Source of the DNA: an uncultured Albidovulum sp.
GTDB lineage: Bacteria; Pseudomonadota; Alphaproteobacteria; Rhodobacterales; Rhodobacteraceae
Reading direction: 5' to 3'
Length of the DNA: 64,000 nt
NCBI GenBank assembly: GCA_913064775.1
Contig: CAJYAD010000012.1
Coordinates: forward strand, 62,001 to 126,000
How positions within the stretch are numbered: the stretch's first letter is position 1; every line of letters begins with the position of its first letter. Below, in pieces: positions 1 through 6,127 of this stretch. The notes below the pieces were generated by a model, which saw only the letters and a list, made by a program, of their open reading frames with translations, was not told the DNA's origin and made no database searches. Made by a program: the position numbers and the translations under genes.

Positions 1-274
1 CGTCCATGCGGATATTGGTGCCCTCGACCCGGCAGCCGGCCTGGCGCAGGATCTCTACCGCCTCGGGGTTGAGAAATTCGATGCCGATCTCTTTCAGGAT
101 ACGCATCGCGCCGCGATGGATCGCCTCGACGCCGGACTCGTCCAGCGGCTCGACCGGCCGGTCGGGATTGAGCGGGATGCGCCAGGGCATCTGCTCGATC
201 GCCGCATGTCCTGCGCGGGTCTGGTGTCCCGCCCGCCCGCCCGTCCGGCGGCGCCGCGTTGCCGTTTCGCTCAT
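1..274 (-). CDS. MttB-family (trimethylamine:corrinoid) methyltransferase, 5' part
   Basis: The first 91 codons of a minus-strand gene whose remainder lies beyond the left edge. It begins MSETATRRRRTGG, a basic N-terminus typical of alphaproteobacterial MttB homologues, followed by a helix around GAMRILKEIGIEFLNPEAV that matches the start of the MttB domain. Family members move a methyl group from a quaternary or tertiary amine to a corrinoid protein. Non-pyrrolysine homologues use glycine betaine and similar compounds, and the pyrrolysine position cannot be checked here. A corrinoid-reactivating ferredoxin gene lies at 49177-51213 in the same window, which fits. Family call fairly sure, substrate unknown. 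Confidence 0.75.
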   Translation of the reverse strand, partial: MSETATRRRRTGGRAGHQTRAGHAAIEQMPWRIPLNPDRPVEPLDESGVEAIHRGAMRILKEIGIEFLNPEAVEILRQAGCRVEGTNIRMD

Positions 275-369
275 GCGCAATCTCCTGTGGCTGGGCACAG
301 GAAACCATGGGTGGGGCCGGCAATCTTTTCCTTTGCGACGGATTTCGTCGTTTTCAGACGTTGGCGCGC

Positions 370-1065
370 TCAGGCGGCAAGGGAATCCAGCCAGCGCGGC
401 AGATGGCCGATGTCGGGCAGCACCACCTCGGCCAGCGGGGCCAGCTCGGCCTCGCCCGCCAGACCGGTCAGCACCGCGACGGTGCGCATGCCAGCCGCGC
501 GGCCGGCGATCAGGTCATGCAGGCTGTCGCCGACCATCAGCACCTGCGCGGGATCCAGGTCGAAACGATCGGCAAAGGCCAGCAGCATGCCGGGGTTCGG
601 CTTGCCGCCATGGCCGGAATCGAAGCCCGCGATGAAATCGAAATAGGAGGTGACGCCAGCCGATGCCAGATGCGCCTGCGCCGCCACCTCGCTGTCGTTC
701 GTGGCCACGCCGAGGCGCAGGCCGCGGGCGCGCAGCCCGGTCAGCAGCGGCGGCAGCGGCAGTGCCGCGACCTGAGGCGCCCCGGCCGTGAGCACGTTCA
801 TGCGCGCGATCAGGCTGGCCGGCGTCTGCCCGGGCAGATGCGGCAGCAGCGCCTCGGCCACCTCTTGCGACGTATGGGCGATGACGATGGAATCGGGGTT
901 GAACCGCCCCTCTGCCAGATCATAGCCCAGCACCATCGCCAGCCGCCCCGCACGCAGGCTATCGCCCCGCGCCAGTTCCAGCAGCAGGCCTTCGGTCCAA
1001 TCGCGCCACGTCGCGTTGAAATCGAACAAGGTGCCGTCCTTGTCGAACAGAATGCCCGTGATCAT
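370..1065 (-). CDS. HAD-superfamily phosphatase (phosphoglycolate phosphatase-like)
   Basis: A 231-residue HAD hydrolase. Motif I is DKDGTLFDF with nucleophile D8 and acid D10, the motif III lysine lies in GGKPNPG, and motif IV is VGDSLHD. The insert between motif I and the core suggests a helical C1 cap. The longer frame upstream is not used: the ATG at 1063-1065 is preceded on the minus strand by GGGAGGACATC, a strong ribosome binding site. Such enzymes hydrolyse small phosphate monoesters in the cytoplasm, and the substrate is not readable from sequence. It lies 95 bp upstream of the MttB homologue on the same strand, so co-transcription is possible. It is divergent from the MarR gene. Confidence 0.85.
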   Translation of the reverse strand: MITGILFDKDGTLFDFNATWRDWTEGLLLELARGDSLRAGRLAMVLGYDLAEGRFNPDSIVIAHTSQEVAEALLPHLPGQTPASLIARMNVLTAGAPQVAALPLPPLLTGLRARGLRLGVATNDSEVAAQAHLASAGVTSYFDFIAGFDSGHGGKPNPGMLLAFADRFDLDPAQVLMVGDSLHDLIAGRAAGMRTVAVLTGLAGEAELAPLAEVVLPDIGHLPRWLDSLAA

Positions 1066-1180
1066 GATGTCCTCCCGGTCGGCAAAACGCGGCCCGACCG
1101 CCCCCAGCATCGCCCGGCACGGCGGCCAATGCAACGCCCGCGCGATTGACAGAGTGCGGAGGATCAGGAACAGAGAGCCG

Positions 1181-1630
1181 ATGACAGAAGGTTACCGGCT
1201 TCACCAGTCCCTGCTTTATCAGCTGACTCTGACCTCGCGGTTGCAGGAACGCCGGCTGGAAGAGGGCTTGCGCCGGCATGGGCTGACGCGGGCCACCTGG
1301 TGCGTGCTACTGGCGCTGCATGTCGAGGGGCTGACCCGGCCCTCCGAGATCGCGGAATTCATCGGCATCGACCGCACCGCGATCTCGCGGGCGCTGCGGC
1401 AGATGGAGGCGGCGGGTTGGATCGCGCGCTCGGGCGGCACCACCGACCGGCGCACCACCCGGGTCGAGATCACCCCCGAAGGCGCGGCGCTGTGCGAACG
1501 TGCCGCCCCGGTGGCCGAGGAAAACGCCCGCCACTTCCTGTCGAAACTGCCCGAAGAGGGCGCCCGCGCGTTGCAAGAGCTGATGGCCCGCCTGCGCGAG
1601 GGCGAAGAGCACAACCTGCCGCGATTCTGA
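1181..1630 (+). CDS. MarR-family transcriptional regulator
   Basis: A 149-residue protein with the MarR winged helix. Recognition helix segment IDRTAISRALRQMEAAG lies around residues 65-81 and the wing, RSGGTTDRRTTRVEITPEG, follows it. Length is normal for the family. The start is the ATG at 1181. The longer frame would run back over the divergent HAD gene and has no MarR-like sequence. MarR proteins are dimeric repressors that often respond to phenolic ligands and commonly control the adjacent divergent gene, here the HAD phosphatase, across a 115-bp gap. No ligand can be assigned. Confidence 0.9.
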   Translation: MTEGYRLHQSLLYQLTLTSRLQERRLEEGLRRHGLTRATWCVLLALHVEGLTRPSEIAEFIGIDRTAISRALRQMEAAGWIARSGGTTDRRTTRVEITPEGAALCERAAPVAEENARHFLSKLPEEGARALQELMARLREGEEHNLPRF

Positions 1631-1712
1631 GGCGCGCCGGGCCGGGCCCCGCCGGCCCTTTCCCCGGGCGGCAAAGCGCCTATACTGCCCGGCAACAGCC
1701 CCGAGGCAGCGA

Positions 1713-2738
1713 ATGGCAGCGACGAACGATACCTCCCCGGGACAAGCCCAGGCGCCCCGCCCCTTCAACATCCTGATCATCGCCCAGGCCGGCCGCCTTC
1801 AATACGAGGCGCTGCTGTTCGTGGCCTCGCTGCGCGCCACCAACCCCGATTTCCCCGGCCGCCTGTTCATCGCCGAGCCGCAGCCCGGCCCGCTTTGGCC
1901 GAAGGATCCACGCATCAGCGATCCGCAGATCCGCGAGATGCTGGAAAGCCTCGGTGCCAGCTTCCTGCCGTTCGAGAGCCGCCATTTCGGCGCCGACTAC
2001 CCCTATGGCAACAAGATCGAGGCGCTGACCGCCCTGCCCCCGGACGCGCCCTTCGTGTTCTTCGACACCGACACGCTGATCACCGGCGATCTGGGCAGCC
2101 TGGGCTTCGATTTCGACCGCCCCGCGGCCTCGATGCGCCGCGAAGGCACCTGGCCCGAGATTGAGCTTTACGGCCCCGGCTACGGCGCCACCTGGAAATC
2201 GCTCTACGACAAGTTCGGGCTGGATTTCGCGCCCACGCAGGACCTCAGCCAGCCCGACGAATACTGGGGACGCTACCTCTATTTCAACGCGGGTTGGTTC
2301 TTCCACCGCGATGCGCAGGCCTTCGGTCAGCGATTCCTCGACTATGCGCTGGCGATTCGCGACGACGGGCCCGAGGAAATCGTCTGCCAGTCGCTCGATC
2401 CCTGGCTCGATCAGGTCGCGCTGCCGCTGGTGATCCATTCCTTTGGCGGCGGGCGGCCGGGGCCAGAGCTGGCGGGGCTCGACGGCGATGTCACCTGCCA
2501 CTACCGGCTGCTGCCGCTGCTTTACGCACGCGAAAGCGACCGGGTGGTCGAGGTGCTGGAAGAGATCGCCGCCCCGAACCCGATGAAGAAGCTGCTGCGC
2601 GGCTCGGACGCGGTGCGCAAGCTGGTCTATCAGGACAAGGGCGCCCGCATCCGCGCGCTGTTCGACCGCGACGCGCTGCCCCGGCGCGAGCAGATGATCC
2701 GCAACAGGATCAAACGCGAAAACCTCTGGCTGCGCTAA
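1713..2738 (+). CDS. Putative GT-A-fold glycosyltransferase-like protein
   Basis: A 341-residue soluble protein. After a short disordered N-terminus a beta strand FNILIIAQAGRLQYEALLF opens an alpha/beta fold, and FFDTDTLI supplies a DxD motif at D118-D120, typical of metal-dependent nucleotide-sugar transferases with a GT-A fold. YPYGNKIEAL upstream of it resembles the sugar-nucleotide-contacting lysine segment of GT8-like enzymes. I do not recognise a named family beyond this and no donor or acceptor can be proposed. Its last codons overlap by 4 bp the end of the convergent GIY-YIG gene. No operon partner. Confidence 0.6.
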   Translation: MAATNDTSPGQAQAPRPFNILIIAQAGRLQYEALLFVASLRATNPDFPGRLFIAEPQPGPLWPKDPRISDPQIREMLESLGASFLPFESRHFGADYPYGNKIEALTALPPDAPFVFFDTDTLITGDLGSLGFDFDRPAASMRREGTWPEIELYGPGYGATWKSLYDKFGLDFAPTQDLSQPDEYWGRYLYFNAGWFFHRDAQAFGQRFLDYALAIRDDGPEEIVCQSLDPWLDQVALPLVIHSFGGGRPGPELAGLDGDVTCHYRLLPLLYARESDRVVEVLEEIAAPNPMKKLLRGSDAVRKLVYQDKGARIRALFDRDALPRREQMIRNRIKRENLWLR

Positions 2739-3064
2739 AGCGGCTCTGCCCCCAGATCCCCGCGCCAATGGGCAAGGCGCTCCTTCAGAAGCCGCTCTCG
2801 CGTCATCGCGCCAAGCTCGGGGTCGAGCGTCTCGAGCACCTCGAAGTCAAAGCCGTCGCCCCCCGCCGCCTGCCAGGCCCGGGCCAGCGCCGGCACCCGG
2901 CAACTGCCCGTGCGCAGGGTGAAGCGCAGCCGGTTCTCGGCCGCGTCCAGGGTCGGCGTCGCGCCCACCCAGACCGCGCCATCCGGCGCCCGGAAGGCAT
3001 AGACCCCCGCCGCGACCTTCCTCTCCTTCCACGCCGCCGCCGCGGCCTTGCGATCCACCGACAT
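2735..3064 (-). CDS. GIY-YIG nuclease-like small protein
   Basis: A 109-residue protein. The GIY half-motif appears as GVYAFRA near residue 20 and the YIG half as VWVGAT about ten residues later, followed by an arginine-containing helix (AENRLRFTLR), as in bacterial stand-alone GIY-YIG domains. The C-terminal part (FEVLETLDPELG, RERLLKERLAHW) matches the small GIY-YIG proteins of proteobacteria. The catalytic tyrosines are partly substituted, so nuclease activity is uncertain. It is divergent from the DUF2239 gene, and the two share a mirror-symmetric upstream region, implying joint control. Confidence 0.65.
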   Translation of the reverse strand: MSVDRKAAAAAWKERKVAAGVYAFRAPDGAVWVGATPTLDAAENRLRFTLRTGSCRVPALARAWQAAGGDGFDFEVLETLDPELGAMTRERLLKERLAHWRGDLGAEPL

Positions 3065-3132
3065 CTCTTGCCTCTTGCTAATATTACCCGGGCGATATAT
3101 TTGACCCGGATGAAATTAGCAAGGAGCGAAAG
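3065..3132. promoter_or_regulatory. Mirror-symmetric divergent promoter
   Basis: This 68-bp gap reads almost the same on both strands. Each gene is preceded by a TATAT-like segment, then CCCGG, then ATTAGCAAG, then nine purine-rich bases, then ATG. The perfect arms are CTTGCTAAT at 3074-3082 and ATTAGCAAG at 3115-3123. The arm on the plus side runs into the AAGGAG ribosome binding site of the DUF2239 gene. The pattern suggests two facing promoters with operator half-sites bound by one dimeric regulator, which I cannot name. Confidence 0.6.
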
Positions 3133-3657
3133 ATGGAGCGTTGCGTGACCGCCTTCCGCGCGGGCCGGCGGGTTGCCGCGGGCGGGATGGCCGAAGTGGC
3201 GAAGGCGCTGGCCGGGCAGGATCCGGCGCTGGTCATCGACGATACCACCGGCGGGGTGGTGGATCTGGACCTGAGCGGCGGCGCGACGGCGATCGCAGCG
3301 CGCTATGCGCCCGCGCCGCGCGGCCCGGGGCGGCCGAAACTGGGGGTGGTGGCGCGCGAGGTGACCTTGCTGCCGCGCCACTGGGAATGGCTGAACGCCC
3401 AGCCCGGCGGCGCCTCGGCCAGCTTGCGCAAGCTGGTCGACGCCGCCCGCCGCGCGCCCGAGGCCCGGCGCCGCGCCGCGCAGGATGCCGCTTATCAAGC
3501 CATGCAGGCCCTGGCGGGCGATCTGCCGGGCTATGAAGAAGCGCTGCGCGCCCTTTTCGCCAGTGACGAGACGGCCTTCGCCGCGCGCATCGCGGATTGG
3601 CCCGGAGACCTGCGCGCCTATGCGCTGCAGCTTGCCCGGGGTGACGCCGCGGGGTGA
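3133..3657 (+). CDS. DUF2239 family protein
   Basis: A 174-residue protein of unknown function. The opening (TAFRAGRRVAAGGMAEVA) and the segment IDDTTGGVVDLDLSGG match DUF2239. The middle has a conserved-looking GRPKLGVVAREVTLLPRHWEWL block, followed by a helical C-terminus rich in Ala and Arg. No catalytic motif or membrane segment is visible. The start ATG at 3133 has AAGGAG six bases upstream. The gene is divergent from the GIY-YIG protein and their mirrored promoter suggests coordinated expression and perhaps a shared role. It is followed by a hairpin and a dispersed intergenic repeat. Confidence 0.8.
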   Translation: MERCVTAFRAGRRVAAGGMAEVAKALAGQDPALVIDDTTGGVVDLDLSGGATAIAARYAPAPRGPGRPKLGVVAREVTLLPRHWEWLNAQPGGASASLRKLVDAARRAPEARRRAAQDAAYQAMQALAGDLPGYEEALRALFASDETAFAARIADWPGDLRAYALQLARGDAAG

Positions 3658-3698
3658 GCCGCGCCCGATGCCGGTTCGGGCGAGGTGACAAAAAGGAT

Positions 3699-3788
3699 GC
3701 GAGGGGCCAGCCCCTCGCGCTCCCCGGGATATTTTCGCCAGAAAGAAAGGAGGGACGGAATTCTATCTTCTTTCTGGCCCAAATATCC
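3699..3788. repeat. Dispersed intergenic repeat, copy 1 (paired inverted arms)
   Basis: A GC-rich hairpin (arms GCGAGGGGC 3699-3707 and GCCCCTCGC 3710-3718) is followed by GGATATTT...CCAGAAAGAAAG at 3727-3749, and then by the same core inverted at 3767-3788. It lies downstream of the DUF2239 gene and upstream of metY. The composite can fold as a long imperfect stem and may end transcription of DUF2239. Confidence 0.7.
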
Positions 3789-3899
3789 TCGCCGAAGGCA
3801 AGAAACCTGACGCGGCCCGCCTGCCCGCGCCGGCTCAGCCGTGTTGTGCGCCGTCCCGGCCCGCCCTAGGCTTGGCCCAAGCTTTTGAGGGAGGCCCAG

Positions 3900-5186
3900 A
3901 TGAACAAGACCTACGGTTTCGACACCTTACAGATCCATGCCGGCGCACGCCCCGATCCGGCCACCGGCGCGCGGCAGACGCCGATCTACCAGACCACCGC
4001 CTATGTGTTTCGCGACGCCGACCATGCCGCCGCGCTCTTCAACCTGCAGGAGGTGGGATATATCTATTCGCGCCTCACCAACCCCACCGTCGCCGTGCTG
4101 CAGGAACGCATCGCGACGCTGGAGGGCGGCGTCGGTGCCATGTGCTGTTCGTCAGGGCACGCCGCGCAGATCATGGCGCTGTTTCCGCTGATGGCGCCCG
4201 GGCGCAATGTGGTGGCGTCGACCAGGGCCTACGGCGGCACGATCACCCAGTTCGGCCAGACGATCAGACGCTTCGGCTGGTCGGCGAAATTCGTCGATCT
4301 GGACGATCTGGACGCGGTGAAAGCCGCGATCGACGACGACACCCGCGCGATCTTTTGCGAGACCATCGCCAACCCCGGCGGCTATGTCACCGATCTGGAT
4401 GCGATTTCCGCCATTGCCCGCGACGCGGGCCTGCCGCTGATCGTCGATAACACCAGCGCCACGCCCTACCTCTGCCGCCCGATCGAACATGGCGCGGCCC
4501 TTGTCGTGCATTCGACTACCAAATACCTCACTGGCAATGGCACCGTCACCGGCGGCGCGGTGGTCGACAGCGGCACCTTCGACTGGTCGGCAAGCGACAA
4601 GTTCCCTTCGCTTTCCCAGCCCGAGCCCGCCTATCACGGGCTGAAGTTCCATGAGACCTTCGGCTCCCTCGCCTTCACCTTCCATTCGATCGCCGTGGGG
4701 CTGCGCGATCTGGGCATGACGATGAACCCCCAGGCCGCCCATTACACCCTGATGGGGATCGAGACGCTGAGCCTGCGCATGGCCCGCCATGTCGAGAACG
4801 CCCAGAAGATCGCCGAATGGCTGGAGGCCGATCCGCGGGTGACCGAGGTCACCTATCCGGGCCTTGCATCCTCGCCCTATCATGCGCGGGTGCCGAGGAT
4901 CTGCCCGAAGGGCGCGGGGGCGCTATTCACCTTCGGGGTCAAGGGCGGCTACGACGCCTGCGTCAAGCTGGTCGACAGCCTGGATCTGTTCAGCCATGTG
5001 GCGAACCTGGGCGACACGCGCTCGCTGGTCATTCATTCGGCCTCGACCACCCACCGGCAGTTGAGCGAGGACCAGCAGCGCGCCGCCGGCGCCGCGCCCG
5101 AAATGGTGCGGCTTTCGATCGGGATCGAGGATGCCGACGATCTGATCGCCGATCTCGATCAGGCGCTGGCCAAGGCGACGGCCTGA
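3900..5186 (+). CDS. metY: O-acetylhomoserine sulfhydrylase / aminocarboxypropyltransferase
   Basis: A 428-residue PLP enzyme of the Cys/Met metabolism family. It should convert O-acetylhomoserine plus sulfide (or methanethiol) to homocysteine (or methionine) in the cytoplasm. Visible signatures are the N-terminal FDTLQIHAGA, the substrate-site TNPTVAVLQERIATLEGG, DNTSATPYLCRP, and the PLP lysine in HSTTKYLTGNGT. The C-terminus carries SLVIHSASTTHRQ and VRLSIGIED, characteristic of the OAH sulfhydrylase branch. Length is normal. Start ATG 3900 has GGGAGG at 3889-3894; the longer frame lacks support. Monocistronic, ending at a hairpin shared with the convergent SIMPL gene. MetZ (O-succinylhomoserine) activity is the main alternative. 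Confidence 0.9.
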   Translation: MNKTYGFDTLQIHAGARPDPATGARQTPIYQTTAYVFRDADHAAALFNLQEVGYIYSRLTNPTVAVLQERIATLEGGVGAMCCSSGHAAQIMALFPLMAPGRNVVASTRAYGGTITQFGQTIRRFGWSAKFVDLDDLDAVKAAIDDDTRAIFCETIANPGGYVTDLDAISAIARDAGLPLIVDNTSATPYLCRPIEHGAALVVHSTTKYLTGNGTVTGGAVVDSGTFDWSASDKFPSLSQPEPAYHGLKFHETFGSLAFTFHSIAVGLRDLGMTMNPQAAHYTLMGIETLSLRMARHVENAQKIAEWLEADPRVTEVTYPGLASSPYHARVPRICPKGAGALFTFGVKGGYDACVKLVDSLDLFSHVANLGDTRSLVIHSASTTHRQLSEDQQRAAGAAPEMVRLSIGIEDADDLIADLDQALAKATA

Positions 5187-5208
5187 GCGGGGCCGGTGCG
5201 GGGCCGGT

Positions 5209-5232
5209 GCGGGGCCTGACCGCAGGCCCCGC
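5209..5232. terminator. Bidirectional hairpin between convergent genes
   Basis: Arms GCGGGGCCT (5209-5217) and AGGCCCCGC (5224-5232) form a perfect 9-bp stem with a six-base loop, in the 47-bp gap between the stops of metY and the SIMPL gene. No clear U-tract follows on either strand. It is preceded by two tandem copies of GGGGCCGGTGC. Confidence 0.5.
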
Positions 5233-5233
5233 C

Positions 5234-5977
5234 CTATTGCGCCAGCGCGTAAGTCACCGTCACATCTGCGGAAAAGCTGACCTCTCCGCCCGCGATCGGC
5301 ACCGGGGATGCCCCGGCCGCGGCCATCCGCAGCATCGGCAAGGGGCGCGGGCCGCTACCGCTTTCGGAAATCGAGAGCACCCGGCCAAGCTTGACCCCCG
5401 CGGCCTCGGCCATCAGCGCGGCCTTGCGATGCGCGTCCTTCACCGCCTGGGCGCGGGCCGCGTCCTGCAGCGGGCCGGGGCTGGACAGGCTGAATTGCAG
5501 CCCGTCGATCGTGTTCGCGCCGGCCTTCACCAGCCCATCCAGTACCCCGCCCAGCGCATCGAGCTTGCGCACCCGGACGGCGACGTTGTTCGCGGCCGCA
5601 AAGCCCACGACCTGCCGCGCCGCGCCCTCGGTCGGGCGGCTCCAGCGCGGCCCGAGCGACAGGCCCGAGGTCTGCATGTCGCGCGCCGCGATCCCCGCCG
5701 TCTTCAGCGCCGCGAAGACCCGGTCCAGATCACGGCTGTTCAGCGCCATCGCCTGGGCGGCGGTCTTCGCCTCGGTCGTGACGCCCAGGGTCACCACCGC
5801 CATGTCGGGCGCGGCGCTGACCTCGGCCTGGCCGGTCACGGTGATCCGCCCCGGCGTCGCCGCACCCGCCGACTCGGCCCGTGCCGGCATCGCGGCCCCC
5901 AGCCCCGATGTCAGCCCCAGGACCAGCCCGAGGGTCAGCCCTGCTGTCCCTGCCCGCATTCGTTTCAAGATCCGCAT
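5234..5977 (-). CDS. SIMPL (DUF541) domain periplasmic protein
   Basis: A 247-residue protein with an N-terminal signal peptide (basic MRILKRMRAG, hydrophobic LTLGLVLGLTSGLGAAM, cleavage near ARA-ES). It is followed by a full SIMPL domain beginning ITVTGQAEVSAAPDMAVVTL and ending with a strand FSADVTVTYALAQ. Members are exported proteins linked to oxidative stress defence or outer-envelope functions, such as E. coli YggE; biochemical activity is unknown. Divergent from the long PilM/PilP-like gene across 150 bp and convergent with metY. Confidence 0.85.
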   Translation of the reverse strand: MRILKRMRAGTAGLTLGLVLGLTSGLGAAMPARAESAGAATPGRITVTGQAEVSAAPDMAVVTLGVTTEAKTAAQAMALNSRDLDRVFAALKTAGIAARDMQTSGLSLGPRWSRPTEGAARQVVGFAAANNVAVRVRKLDALGGVLDGLVKAGANTIDGLQFSLSSPGPLQDAARAQAVKDAHRKAALMAEAAGVKLGRVLSISESGSGPRPLPMLRMAAAGASPVPIAGGEVSFSADVTVTYALAQ

Positions 5978-6127
5978 TGGCGCCTCCCTTTTCGCCGCCA
6001 GCTTCCCCCAGGCGGGCGCCCCGCCGCAAGCCCCGCGCGGCTTCCGTTCGGCGGTTTCCTGCTATAGGAAAGGATGAGGCCCGGCGGCGACTCCCGAGGG
6101 CGGGCCGACCTGTGCTAGAGCCATGCG

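Noticed and set aside
336-350. Small hairpin CGACG/CGTCG between the HAD and MttB genes
   Set aside because: A five-base stem with its T-tract on the plus strand only, where no gene ends. Too weak to call a terminator.
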